64,000 bases of DNA. It comes from Burkholderia sp. L27(2015). Lineage in GTDB: Bacteria; Pseudomonadota; Gammaproteobacteria; Burkholderiales; Burkholderiaceae. The notes under the pieces are model-generated. The model did not search any database. It saw only the letters and a list, made by a program, of their open reading frames with translations, and was not told where the DNA came from. The position numbers and the translations under genes were made by a program. Position 1 is the stretch's first letter; the number at the start of each line of letters is the position of its first letter. Shown here piece by piece: positions 38,931 to 48,027 of the stretch. The DNA lies in contig NZ_LMUX01000021.1 of NCBI RefSeq assembly GCF_009765705.1, positions 1,058,870 through 1,122,869 of the forward strand, written 5' to 3'.

Positions 38931-39239
38931 TTATCCTTCCAGTACGCTCAACAAATCACTGATTTGATCCCGTTCTGACGGCTTGCGTGAGCTGCGTGCC
39001 GGCGCTGCCGCCGGTTCATCACGGCGTCCCATCGACTTGCGTGCACGCCCTTTCGCGGTGCGGCGAGGCGGCGTTTCCAGCCAACGCAGCACCCCCATCA
39101 GGGCATTGTATTTTTCCATAGGCAGCAACACGGCGGCTTTGTCGCCAGAACTCACCACGCCTAGCTCTCCGCTCGCTATCAATTGCCGTAGCGCGTAGCT
39201 GATCACCATAGGTTCGTTCGAGAGGCTAATCGCGCGCAT
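38931..39239 (-). CDS. small unknown protein with antitoxin-like N-terminus
   Basis: 102 residues. AAGGAG sits five bases before the ATG, so translation is likely. The first 55 residues (MRAISLSNEPMVISYALRQL, SGDKAAVLLPMEKYNALMGVL) recall Phd/YefM-type antitoxins; the second half is a basic, Arg/Lys/Ala-rich disordered tail ending SDLLSVLEG. No toxin gene lies beside it. Function unknown. Confidence 0.55.
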   Translation of the reverse strand: MRAISLSNEPMVISYALRQLIASGELGVVSSGDKAAVLLPMEKYNALMGVLRWLETPPRRTAKGRARKSMGRRDEPAAAPARSSRKPSERDQISDLLSVLEG

Positions 39240-39388
39240 TGGAGCTCCTTGGCTGACTATTGCTTGCCGGTCGGCAGCATGTTCCGCGCGTAGATTTTAA
39301 CGAACCTCCTGCGGCGAGGCTATGGTTTCGTTACGTGCCGGGACGCAGACCAAACGGTGCACTCGGCACCGGCGAATTTTATTTTAAC

Positions 39389-39398
39389 TTGCTATACT
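39389..39398 (+). promoter_or_regulatory. candidate extended -10 promoter
   Basis: TTGCTATACT has the TGN extension and a TATACT -10 hexamer about 45 bases before the GTG start of the small membrane protein. No good -35 hexamer is seen. Confidence 0.35.
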
Positions 39399-39442
39399 AG
39401 GGTAAATACTGATGTCGTTTAAAGCCCTGTCGCGCGAAACCC

Positions 39443-39742
39443 GTGAAACGATTGCTCAATTACCTCGAACCTTTTCATCACCTTCAGACGGTTGCCGACC
39501 TTGGGTTTTGGCAACGTCATCAGCGTGACCTCATGCTACGCGCCATGGCTAGGCAGTTTGTCCGATACGCGTTTCGGTGGGCCGTTATTGCCGCGGCATT
39601 GTTCATACTGGACGCCTTTATCGTGCCCGGTGTCGTCGCGATGCTGGTCGCGGTCTTGAGCAGCATTGCGCTGAGCTTTGTTCTGATCATTGGAACCACG
39701 GCGGCAGCATTTGTGATCGGCTCTAAGCTTAAGGTCGCCTAA
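39443..39742 (+). CDS. small inner-membrane protein of unknown function
   Basis: 99 residues from a GTG start, with two hydrophobic segments (WAVIAAALFILDAFIVPGVVAM and LSSIALSFVLIIGTTAAAFVIG) after a polar, His/Arg-rich N-terminus. No domain is recognised. The coding sense of the frame is supported by its amphipathic character and a candidate promoter upstream; the ribosome-binding site is weak. Confidence 0.5.
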   Translation: MKRLLNYLEPFHHLQTVADLGFWQRHQRDLMLRAMARQFVRYAFRWAVIAAALFILDAFIVPGVVAMLVAVLSSIALSFVLIIGTTAAAFVIGSKLKVA

Positions 39743-39842
39743 ACCGCATCAACCCAAACATAATGGTGGCAATCGACGATATAACCGCCGAGGCCGCTGT
39801 CGATTCGACACTATCATCATCCTGCGCAAGAGGCTCGCATTC

Positions 39843-40244
39843 ATGAATGAAGCAACCCGTTTTCTGATGGTGGACGCAGCGCCCACGCCGGTCGCGCCCT
39901 TTTCACATGCAGTGGAAGCGGGCGGGTGGCTCTTTGTCACGGGACAGATGCCGACGGAACCCGACGACGACAGTGCGCCCCTGCCTGAAGGGGTTGTCGC
40001 ACAAACGCACAAGGTGATGAGCAACCTTAAGCTGGTCCTGGAAGGGGTCGGATACGCGTGGTCCGACATTGTGTCGGTGCGCGCATTTCTCACTGAGTTC
40101 GAGCGAGACTATGCAATCTTCAACGAAACGTACCGCCAGTATTTTCCGGTAGACCGGTTGCCCGCGCGCACCTGCGTCGGTGTCACGGGCCTGGCGAGGC
40201 TAGCGTTGGTGGAGATCGATCTGATCGCGCGCCGGGCGCCTTAG
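39843..40244 (+). CDS. RidA/YjgF family protein
   Basis: 133 residues. RidA proteins hydrolyse reactive enamine/imine intermediates. The family signatures are present: PFSHAVEAGGWLFVTGQMP near the N-terminus, the active-site arginine in LPARTCVGV and the glutamate in LVEIDLIA. Stand-alone gene between a membrane protein and selD. The physiological substrate is unknown. Confidence 0.9.
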   Translation: MNEATRFLMVDAAPTPVAPFSHAVEAGGWLFVTGQMPTEPDDDSAPLPEGVVAQTHKVMSNLKLVLEGVGYAWSDIVSVRAFLTEFERDYAIFNETYRQYFPVDRLPARTCVGVTGLARLALVEIDLIARRAP

Positions 40245-40263
40245 TGGGCACCTCAGCGGCGAT

Positions 40264-40318
40264 TTTAGGCGGCCTACCTTAAGGCGGCCTCCCAGGCGGC
40301 CCCTTAGGCGGCCACCTT
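40264..40318. repeat. degenerate GGCGGCC short repeats between ridA and selD stops
   Basis: Four copies of a GGCGGCC core spaced 12-15 bases apart, each with a TTAG/TTAA-like lead. They fill the 72-base gap between two convergent genes and reach the selD stop. Confidence 0.6.
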
Positions 40319-41354
40319 AAGCCACTTCGACGTGAATCTCGGCAGCGCCCGCAGTCATGTGCCCAATGACACTTGCAGCCGCAAAGCCCGCAGTATGGAA
40401 ACAACCCAGCACTCGATCGACGTCCTGCGGCGCAACTGAAACCAGTAGGCCGCCGCTCGTTTGCGCGTCCGCCATCAGGCTCTTTTGCCAGCTTTGGACC
40501 GACGCCGAAAAACGGACGTCGGTTCCGAAACTCGCCAAGTTACGCTCGATCGCGCCCGGGCCGATGCCCTGTTGCGCAAAACCGATCGCCGCGGGAAGCA
40601 GGGGTAAGCGGGATGCATCGATGCGTGCGGTCAAGCCAGCTCCGCGACACACTTCCAGCAGATGCCCCAGCAGCCCAAATCCGGTCACATCTGTCAGCGC
40701 GTGGACGCCCTCGATCTCGGCTAAGTCAACGCCGACCGAATTGAGTTGAGTGGTCGTCGAGATCAGTTCCCGATAGCCCTCGTCATTGAGCAGCCCTTTT
40801 TTCAGGGCCGTACCGAGCACGCCGATTCCCAATGGTTTGCCGAGTATCAGCACGTCGCCCGCCTTTGCGCCGTTGTTGCGCCGCACCCGGGACGGATGCA
40901 CCAACCCCATGACAACCAGACCATAAATCGGCTCCGGGGAATCGATCGAATGGCCTCCGGCTACCGGGATGCCGGCAGCACTACAAACGCTGGCACCGCC
41001 CGCGAGAATTTGTTGGATCGTCTCGACCGGCAACACGTTGATCGGCATGCCGACGATAGCCAGCGCCATAATGGGTTTGCCGCCCATCGCGTACACATCG
41101 GAAATGGCATTGGTCGCCGCGATCCGGCCGAAATCGAAGGGGTCGTCCACAATAGGCATGAAGAAATCGGTTGTCGCGATCAATGCCTGCTCATCGTTAA
41201 GCCAGTACACGGCCGCGTCGTCCGACGTCTCCGTCCCGACCATAAGATGTTTGAACGGTGTCGCAGCCGGCATCTTTGCCAGCATTTCGGACAGCAGGGC
41301 GGGGGCAATTTTGCAGCCGCAGCCGCCGCCATGGGATAATTCGGTGAGTCGCAT
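40317..41354 (-). CDS. selD: selenide, water dikinase
   Basis: Makes selenophosphate from selenide and ATP. 345 residues; the N-terminal LTELSHGGGCGCKIAP has catalytic Cys12 (cysteine, not selenocysteine) and Lys15. The VGTETSDDAAVYWLND metal/ATP segment, TDVTGFGLLGHLLE and DAQTSGGLLVSV are further AIRS/PurM-fold signatures. It is divergent from mnmH, the consumer of selenophosphate for tRNA modification. No selA/selB is in this window, so the purpose may be only tRNA selenouridine. Confidence 0.96.
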   Translation of the reverse strand: MRLTELSHGGGCGCKIAPALLSEMLAKMPAATPFKHLMVGTETSDDAAVYWLNDEQALIATTDFFMPIVDDPFDFGRIAATNAISDVYAMGGKPIMALAIVGMPINVLPVETIQQILAGGASVCSAAGIPVAGGHSIDSPEPIYGLVVMGLVHPSRVRRNNGAKAGDVLILGKPLGIGVLGTALKKGLLNDEGYRELISTTTQLNSVGVDLAEIEGVHALTDVTGFGLLGHLLEVCRGAGLTARIDASRLPLLPAAIGFAQQGIGPGAIERNLASFGTDVRFSASVQSWQKSLMADAQTSGGLLVSVAPQDVDRVLGCFHTAGFAAASVIGHMTAGAAEIHVEVA

Positions 41355-41454
41355 CTAATCCTCTCCAGCATTCGTCCCCACGTGCCTGTGTGCTTGCGCA
41401 CCTGGCAAGAACCAGGAACCTCCAGGCCGTGATTATCCTCCGTTCGGCACTTTC

Positions 41455-42531
41455 GTGAAGAATCAGCATATTGCTTTCGACCATCGCGACGATTTCGATG
41501 AAATTATCGACGTGCGTACTCCGCTGGAATTTGCTGAGGACCATATCCCCGGGGCCATCAACGCACCGGTCCTGTCCAATGAACAGCGCGTGATTATCGG
41601 CACGATGTTTCGTCAGGGGCTGGCTCATGAGGCAACCCGACTCGGGGCCGCGATGGTGGCGCGTAACATTGCCGATCACCTCGACACGCTATTTGCGGAT
41701 CGCCCGGCGAGCTGGAGGCCGATGATCTATTGCTGGCGCGGCGGCAAGCGGTCCGCGTCGATGACGACATGGTTCAACCTGATCGGCTGGCGGGCGAAAC
41801 AGCTCGAGGGGGGGTATAAATCGTATCGACGCTGGATATTGGAAAGGCTGGATAGCCGGCCACGCGATTTTCGCTACATCGTGTTGGCGGGTCACACGGG
41901 TACGGGCAAGACACGGCTACTGGCCGCATTGGCCACACAGGGAGCGCAGGTGCTCGACCTGGAGGCGCTGGCGTGCCACCGAGGCTCTTTGCTGGGGGCG
42001 ATGCCCAACGCGGCACAACCAAGCCAAAAGTCCTTCGACAGTGCGCTGGTACGAGCGCTAGATACCTTCGATATGAGTCAACCGGTCTTTGTGGAAGCCG
42101 AAAGCAAGCGCATCGGCAAAATCACGCTTCCGCTTGCGCTGGTCGAGCGGATGCATGCGTCGGATTGCGTACGGGTCACGGCTAGCCTGGAAGATCGCGT
42201 TAGCTTTCTGTTGCACGACTATCGCAATTTATTCGACGACCCGGAGCAGCTCAAACAACAACTGTCGATGCTGACAAGTTTGCACGGCAAGGAAGTGCTG
42301 CGGTGCTGGACCGAATTGATCGATCATCGTGCGCACGCCGAGCTGTTTCGCGAGCTGATCGAGCGGCATTACGATCCGGCCTACGCGCGCAGCAGTGGCA
42401 GTCATTTCAGTCGATTGGCGCAGGCGCTGCCGTTTCACTTCCAGCCCAATGAGCAGGACCCGGGGCGGCAAGCCGCAGTCCTTCTGAGCGAACTCGGGTT
42501 AGTGAACGTGAACGCCACGACCGAAGCCTGA
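41455..42531 (+). CDS. mnmH: tRNA 2-selenouridine synthase
   Basis: Replaces sulfur by selenium in the wobble 2-thiouridine of tRNAs. 358 residues from a GTG start; an N-terminal rhodanese domain (IDVRTPLEFAEDHIPGAINAP, active Cys93 in IYCWRGGKRS) is followed by a P-loop domain (GHTGTGKTRLL) and FVEAESKRIGKI. Divergent from selD with about 100 bases between starts. Also called selU/ybbB. Confidence 0.95.
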   Translation: MKNQHIAFDHRDDFDEIIDVRTPLEFAEDHIPGAINAPVLSNEQRVIIGTMFRQGLAHEATRLGAAMVARNIADHLDTLFADRPASWRPMIYCWRGGKRSASMTTWFNLIGWRAKQLEGGYKSYRRWILERLDSRPRDFRYIVLAGHTGTGKTRLLAALATQGAQVLDLEALACHRGSLLGAMPNAAQPSQKSFDSALVRALDTFDMSQPVFVEAESKRIGKITLPLALVERMHASDCVRVTASLEDRVSFLLHDYRNLFDDPEQLKQQLSMLTSLHGKEVLRCWTELIDHRAHAELFRELIERHYDPAYARSSGSHFSRLAQALPFHFQPNEQDPGRQAAVLLSELGLVNVNATTEA

Positions 42532-42609
42532 TTCAGAACCCGGCTTCAAAAGTCTGCTTCTGCCTGCGCATCCAGGACGTGGCTTTCGAACCCGCCGTTA
42601 GACTGCGCT

Positions 42610-43179
42610 TTAGAGCGCCGATTGGAAACCATATAAGGCGAAAATCGCGCGCGCCAAGACCATCAGGGCCACCTGGATCAGGATGATAAGAACCAGCAAC
42701 GAGAAATCGATACCGCCCGTGGCAGGCAGGCGACGACGTATCGGGTTCAAAAGCGGCGCGGTCAATTGCTGCAAAGCCCACATCGCTTCGGTCCGCGGAT
42801 TCACCCACGACAAAATCCCCATCAACACGGTCAACCACAGCATCAGGTTGAGCCCCCACTTGACCACCGTCAGCAAGGCGACGATCAGTCCCATCGGCAA
42901 CAGCAGGAGCGGACTATAACCGCGGATCAGGACCGCCAGCGCGAGCGCCACGACGGCGGTCAACCAGGCGCCGACGATACAGGCCCAATCGATACCCGCA
43001 AACCCTGGCAACACCCTGCGCAACGGCAACACGAGCCAATTGGTCGCCTGATAGACGGCGCGGGAAAACGGATTGTTCGGCGCCAATCGTACGGCTTGCG
43101 CCCATGCACGCAACAGCAACGCGGCACCTAGCAGTGAAGAGATGATAGTGATGAGATAAATGGCGATCTCTTCGAACAT
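42610..43179 (-). CDS. YggT family membrane protein
   Basis: 189 residues with two YGGT repeats, each a pair of membrane segments flanking NPFSRAVYQATNWLVLPLRRVLPG and TEAMWALQQLTAPLLNPIRRRLPATGGIDF. The role of the family is unclear; some members are linked to osmotic stress or cell division. Stand-alone gene here. Confidence 0.9.
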   Translation of the reverse strand: MFEEIAIYLITIISSLLGAALLLRAWAQAVRLAPNNPFSRAVYQATNWLVLPLRRVLPGFAGIDWACIVGAWLTAVVALALAVLIRGYSPLLLLPMGLIVALLTVVKWGLNLMLWLTVLMGILSWVNPRTEAMWALQQLTAPLLNPIRRRLPATGGIDFSLLVLIILIQVALMVLARAIFALYGFQSAL

Positions 43180-43266
43180 TGACGCTTCCTGTTTCCCGTT
43201 AATTGATAAGCCACACTACACTAGCCAGACACGCTTTGCGCAATAGCCAATGAGATTGATCGTGGC

Positions 43267-44190
43267 TCAACCGAGCGGGCTGCAAACAGCCCGGTTACGC
43301 CCGCGACTTTTGGCAAGATACAAAGCGGCGTCGGCTTGCTTGATCAGCATTTCATATTGCTTGATGCTGTCGGTCGTTTGGGCGACCCCAATGCTCACAC
43401 TGACGTTGACCAGGGAGTCGCCGCACTGGACCGGCTCGTGCGTGACGGCGGAACAAATTTGTTCGGCTATCGCAAACGCGTCTGCCAGATAGGTGGACGG
43501 CAAAACGACCGCAAACTCCTCGCCACCATAACGTCCGAACACACTACCTTCAGGCAGCAATTCTCCGATACGGGCCGCGGCGATTCTGAGCACGGCATCT
43601 CCGACCAAGTGGCCGAATTCATCATTGATCTGCTTGAAGTGATCGAGGTCTATCATCAACAAGCAGAAGTCATCGTTGGTACGCTCCCAGGCGGTGAACG
43701 CCTCGCTCAGGCAGACTTCCAGATAATGTCGGTTGAATACAGCGGTCAGGCCATCGCGACGAGAGCTTTCGCTCAAGGCCGACAGCGCTGCCTCCCGCTC
43801 ATAACTGATCATTGCGACCTGCGTCACATCGAACAGCATGACGCAAACAGCCACCACCTCACCGTCCACGACCAGTGGCAAAAAGGTGCAATCCTGACGC
43901 ATGAAATCGATGCCGCCCGTGATCGGGCGGTCATGCAAGAAGCGGAATAGATAGGGGCGGTGCTGCCAGGAGGTGAAGGCCGAGTTTTTCAGCAGAAATA
44001 CGCTTTCGAACTTCTTGCTAAGCCAGTTGCGCGGCAACTCCGGAAAGCAGTCGAACAGGTTCTGGCCGAGTACGGCATCGGGTTTGCGGCCGCTGCGGTT
44101 CTGCATGAAGCGATTCCACAACGTCAAGTTCAGATCCCGATCGACGACGAACGCACCCAAACCCATGTGGTCGACAATCAGATCGGACAT
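43267..44190 (-). CDS. PAS-GGDEF diguanylate cyclase
   Basis: About 307 residues from the ATG at 44190 (a GTG start at 44220 would overlap the CheC-like gene). An N-terminal PAS domain (GAFVVDRDLNLTLWNRFMQ) precedes a GGDEF domain with an intact GRYGGEEF active site and LMIDLDHFKQINDEFGH. The RxxD inhibitory site is absent before GGEEF. It should make cyclic-di-GMP. Last gene of a CheY-CheC-cyclase run on the minus strand. Confidence 0.9.
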   Translation of the reverse strand: MSDLIVDHMGLGAFVVDRDLNLTLWNRFMQNRSGRKPDAVLGQNLFDCFPELPRNWLSKKFESVFLLKNSAFTSWQHRPYLFRFLHDRPITGGIDFMRQDCTFLPLVVDGEVVAVCVMLFDVTQVAMISYEREAALSALSESSRRDGLTAVFNRHYLEVCLSEAFTAWERTNDDFCLLMIDLDHFKQINDEFGHLVGDAVLRIAAARIGELLPEGSVFGRYGGEEFAVVLPSTYLADAFAIAEQICSAVTHEPVQCGDSLVNVSVSIGVAQTTDSIKQYEMLIKQADAALYLAKSRGRNRAVCSPLG

Positions 44191-44210
44191 GCCATTGGAC
44201 GACCGACCCG

Positions 44211-44834
44211 TCACGTGCACTCCAGCAAATCATCCAGCGCCAACTTCAGTGTCCTGAGCGAATCCTCAACGGTAAACATCACGAGGTGAGCGCAAAAAGT
44301 ATGGTTCTCGATCGAGAATTTGACTTCAACCAGCAAGCTGACGTCCCACGCCATGGTCTCGGGGCGCAACAGGCTGGACAGGCTAGTACGCCGGCCCATC
44401 AGCGTCGGCGGCGAAAAGGTCAGCGAGCGGCCCAACTGTTCGAACATGCACGATAGGCATGCACCCGTAATCAGGTTCGACAAATCGATCAGTATTTCGT
44501 GTTCGGCGGCGGCATCGAGCTCGCCGGACATTTCGTCATAGCCCATCAATTCCCACAACTCGGGAATCGACTCGTCATCGAGCAATACCAACGCTTCTCC
44601 ACGCACGTCGCAGGTGAATGCCTGGCGCACGACGGTAACGAAGTCCTGATTGCCAACCAGTCGGCCTAACATGTCCGGCAGGTCCTGCACTGCGACCGGG
44701 GTAATGCTCGGAATGGACAGTTGGATGAATTCGCCGAGTAAAGCCGCCAATCGCGCGCCGGCCATGCCCATCCCGACATTGGCGATTTCCTGGAGCGCGT
44801 CGCGCTGATCCTCGGTTAGCAGGTGCTCAGACAT
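44211..44834 (-). CDS. CheC-family phosphatase
   Basis: About 207 residues from the ATG at 44834 (an ATG at 44843 is also possible). Two CheC active-site helices are visible: DALQEIANVGMGMAG and EILIDLSNLITGACLS, each with the Glu and Asn needed to dephosphorylate a CheY-type regulator. The gene overlaps the upstream CheY-like gene by about eight bases, so the partner is probably that regulator. Confidence 0.82.
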   Translation of the reverse strand: MSEHLLTEDQRDALQEIANVGMGMAGARLAALLGEFIQLSIPSITPVAVQDLPDMLGRLVGNQDFVTVVRQAFTCDVRGEALVLLDDESIPELWELMGYDEMSGELDAAAEHEILIDLSNLITGACLSCMFEQLGRSLTFSPPTLMGRRTSLSSLLRPETMAWDVSLLVEVKFSIENHTFCAHLVMFTVEDSLRTLKLALDDLLECT

Positions 44835-45195
44835 CAAGTCCATACTCCTTAAGCACGGGCAGCAGCTTTTCCGGGGTCACCGGTTTTTGAATAAATGCGA
44901 TGGCACCCAGCTTTTTCACTCGTTCCAGGGCCCCCGTCTGGGCATCGGCGGAAACCACGATGACAAATGTATCGAGACCCTCGTGCTGGAGTTCCTCCAG
45001 AACTTGATAGCCGTTGAGGTCTGGCATCGTCAAATCCAGAAACATCACGGAAGCACGGCCCGCGCGATAGTGGGCCAGCGCATCCTTGCCGTTGGACGCC
45101 TGCGTAATGTCAACATCCCAGCCGGGCGGTAGTGATTTGATCAAAATCTTCCGCGCTAGCGCGGAATCGTCAACTACAAGTACCGGGAGGGCCAT
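44827..45195 (-). CDS. CheY-like single-domain response regulator
   Basis: 122-residue stand-alone receiver with the acidic pair VDDSALARK, phospho-acceptor Asp in VMFLDLTMPDLNGYQ and the lysine in AFIQKPVTPEKL. First gene of the regulator-CheC-cyclase operon. The cognate kinase is not adjacent. Likely input switch of the module. Confidence 0.92.
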   Translation of the reverse strand: MALPVLVVDDSALARKILIKSLPPGWDVDITQASNGKDALAHYRAGRASVMFLDLTMPDLNGYQVLEELQHEGLDTFVIVVSADAQTGALERVKKLGAIAFIQKPVTPEKLLPVLKEYGLDV

Positions 45196-46084
45196 AAGAA
45201 TCTTGTGATTAGGTCGCTACTGCAAGCCGGAGTCGCCCGGACGGGTACGCGCTTCTCTTTCAAACCACGGCTACCGTTCGGGCAGCGCGCGGGTAACGTA
45301 ACCCCAGGTTTATCCCACTTAATTAACCGCCAGAATAATCCAAAGTGGTTGCTGGATCACTGGACTTTTAAAGCCACGTTATTAACGCTTGATTGTAGCC
45401 TGAATCATCCCGAAATTACGCTAAGCGGGCCCCGATTCTTGCGATATTTAGCGCTAACACGATGATTCATTCCCATTTGCCTGGAATATGTCGACCGGCG
45501 AGGCCGGGTTGTTTTGCGTTGCGGAACGCAAATGCGGCGAATGCGAAATCTTGGAAAAGAGCGCTACCCGTCTGGGCGTGAATGATCTCACAACAAAAAA
45601 AGCCGCCGCAATCGACTGTCGCCGAGCCGTTGCGCCGCTTCGTACCGCACCCCAGGTTTCGGCGGCCGCCCCTTGCCAGGCAACGGATGCCGGAGCGTAT
45701 CGGCACCGTTGCATAGAGCCGACACTCGGGTCATCGAACCGTGTTAGCCAACGCCATGTGCGTTCGAGTCCCGGCCGGCGCGCGCGACGACGGGCCTGCG
45801 GGCCTTCCAGCGGCGCGAGCCTCATCTCGATGCATATCGTGCAATTGTGGCATTCCGACCATCGCCGAGAAAATGCTACGGAAGTAGCGCCCAGGCAATA
45901 AATTCACTCACAACTTTTTGATTTCAACTATCCAAGCTTGCGGATGCCTGATTTAATGCGTGCTGGGCGCCGACACCGTCGGCAAAAGTAAGGCTCCGAT
46001 CGTTGTTTTTAGCCGAACAAAATCTCGACGGTGCTCGAAATACATCCAATTGGCTTAGGCTTTCTCCATAGGATTTCGTAACGC
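45196..46084. other. long non-coding spacer before motA
   Basis: Nearly 900 bases without a gene I can support. Overlapping short frames at 45454-45901 on both strands have no domain, no ribosome-binding site and unlikely composition. In many proteobacteria flhDC precede motA; I see no trace of them here. The motA promoter should lie in the AT-richer last 150 bases. Confidence 0.5.
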
Positions 46085-46945
46085 ATGCTTGTCATTATCG
46101 GTTGGGTCGTCCTGATGGGCGCCGTCCTGGGTAGTTATGTCGCGGGCGGTGGACACGTTGCAGCGTTACTGCAGCCCTACGAGCTTCTATGTATTTTCGG
46201 GGCGGCGATTGGCTCATTCGTCGTCGCGAGCCCGCCAAAAACGCTGAAAGCCACGAAAAAGGCTTTGCCGCTCTGTTTTAAAGGCGGCGGCTACAGCAAG
46301 GCCAAGTACCTGGATTTGATCGGGCTTATGTTCGAATTGCTGCAGAAAGCCCGCAAAGACGGCTGGATGGCACTAGAGGGCGATATCGACAACCCCGAAA
46401 GCAGTCCGTTTTTCGATAAATATAAAGGCGTTAAAAGCGACCATCATTTGCTCGAGTTCATCGTGGACTATATGCGCATGATGATCGGCGGCAATCTGAA
46501 CGCCAACGAATTGTCCGATTTGATGGATTCCGAATTGGAAACGCACCATAAGGAATTGGCGATTCCGATGAAAGCTATTCGTAGCGTTTCTGAAGCATTG
46601 CCGGCATTCGGTATTGTCGCGGCTGTGATGGGGGTGGTCCACACAATGGGATCGGTCGGCGCGCCGCCGGCGATTCTGGGCGAAATGATCGCGGGGGCCT
46701 TGGTCGGAACGTTCCTCGGGATTTTGCTGGCCTACGGTTTCGTCGGCCCATTGGCTACGCTGCTTGCCGCCAAAGCCGAGGAAATGGCTAAACCGTTCGA
46801 ATGTGTCAAGGCCGTATTGCTGGCGTCGATGAACGGGCACCCCCCGACGATCGCGGTCGAGTTCGGGCGGAAAGTCCTATTTTCGGCGGATCGTCCGAGC
46901 TTTATCGAACTGGAAGAAGCGGTCAAGGCAACCAAACGGTCCTGA
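46085..46945 (+). CDS. motA: flagellar motor stator protein MotA
   Basis: Proton-channel stator subunit, 286 residues, with four membrane segments (LVIIGWVVLMGAVLGSYV, ELLCIFGAAIGSFVV, LPAFGIVAAVMGVVHTMG, VGTFLGILLAYGFVGPL). The cytoplasmic loop between segments two and three carries the charged residues that contact FliG. It precedes motB by 98 bases. No flagellar structural gene is adjacent. Confidence 0.95.
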   Translation: MLVIIGWVVLMGAVLGSYVAGGGHVAALLQPYELLCIFGAAIGSFVVASPPKTLKATKKALPLCFKGGGYSKAKYLDLIGLMFELLQKARKDGWMALEGDIDNPESSPFFDKYKGVKSDHHLLEFIVDYMRMMIGGNLNANELSDLMDSELETHHKELAIPMKAIRSVSEALPAFGIVAAVMGVVHTMGSVGAPPAILGEMIAGALVGTFLGILLAYGFVGPLATLLAAKAEEMAKPFECVKAVLLASMNGHPPTIAVEFGRKVLFSADRPSFIELEEAVKATKRS

Positions 46946-47043
46946 CCCGTAGAACTCGCCCAACGAGCCCAATCCCCGCACGCCTCGATGCGGGCGAATG
47001 GGGCAAATTTTGGTAACGCCCAGCGCTTGCTTAGCCACACGAT

Positions 47044-48006
47044 ATGAACGAAAACACCACGGAAGCCGCTGTCGTTATCATCAAACGCAAGAAAGGCGCT
47101 GCTCACGACGATCATCACGGCGGCGCCTGGAAAATTGCCTACGCCGACTTTGTCACCGCGATGATGGCGTTTTTCCTGCTGATGTGGTTGTTGGGATCCA
47201 CTTCCAAAGGCGATCTTAACGGCATTGCCGAATACTTCAACACGCCCTTGAGCGTTGCCATTACCGGTGGCTCGCGCTCGGGAACGGCGAACAGTGTGCT
47301 GGACGGCGGGGCGATGTCTTTGTTGAAAACGGTCCCGGCGGCAGCCAATGTCAGCCCCAAGTCTTCGCAAGACAAGTCGACGCAGCAGGCCAACCGCGTC
47401 AAGCAACTGGACGAGGATGTGAAACGCCTCACCGAGCTGAAATCGAAGATCGAATCGCTGATCAACCTGAATCCCAAGTTAAGTCCGTTTAAAAACCAGA
47501 TCAAACTCGATATGACGAGCGAAGGCTTGCGAATTCAGATTATCGATGCGCAAAACCGGCCGATGTTCGACAGTGGCAGTTCGACGCTGGAATCCTACAC
47601 CAAAGACATCCTGGATCAGCTTGGCGTGGTATTGAATGACGTGGAAAACCATGTCTCCATCGCCGGCCATACCGATTCGCTCGCCTACACCGGCGGCGCC
47701 AACGGCTATTCCAATTGGGAGCTGTCGTCCGAACGGGCGAACGCCGCACGTCGCGAGTTGATCAACGGCGGTATGACCGCGCAAAAAGTGCTGCAGGTGC
47801 GAGGCTTGTCCGACGCGTTACCGCTGGACCCGACCGATCCTTCTGCGCCAGGCAACCGTCGCATCAGTATTGTCGTGCTCAACAAGCAGACCGAGGAAGC
47901 CTTTTTCCGGGACGGTGGCCGTACCGATATTGCCAATGTCAGCCAGGTCGCGTCGGCCGTGGCCGCCTCCACCGCTCGTCCTATCGCCGCGAGCGGCTCC
48001 AAATAA
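47044..48006 (+). CDS. motB: flagellar motor stator protein MotB
   Basis: 320 residues: an N-terminal segment GGAWKIAYADFVTAMMAFFLLMWLLG with the proton-carrying aspartate, a plug/linker and a C-terminal OmpA-like peptidoglycan-binding domain (VSIAGHTDSLAYTGG, NWELSSERANAARREL, PLDPTDPSAPGNRRISIVVL). It anchors the MotA stator to the cell wall. Ends with a Ser/Ala-rich tail. Confidence 0.95.
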   Translation: MNENTTEAAVVIIKRKKGAAHDDHHGGAWKIAYADFVTAMMAFFLLMWLLGSTSKGDLNGIAEYFNTPLSVAITGGSRSGTANSVLDGGAMSLLKTVPAAANVSPKSSQDKSTQQANRVKQLDEDVKRLTELKSKIESLINLNPKLSPFKNQIKLDMTSEGLRIQIIDAQNRPMFDSGSSTLESYTKDILDQLGVVLNDVENHVSIAGHTDSLAYTGGANGYSNWELSSERANAARRELINGGMTAQKVLQVRGLSDALPLDPTDPSAPGNRRISIVVLNKQTEEAFFRDGGRTDIANVSQVASAVAASTARPIAASGSK

Positions 48007-48027
48007 GCGGGCGGCATCGGCCGCTTC

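Noticed and set aside
45765..45785. Possible tRNA T-arm (GTTCGAGTC-like)
   Set aside because: The flanking bases cannot form a five-pair T stem and no acceptor or anticodon arm can be drawn.
45488..45901. 137-codon frame and the opposite 123-codon frame (45454-45825)
   Set aside because: No domain, no ribosome-binding site, both strands open in the same GC-rich stretch; composition looks like chance.
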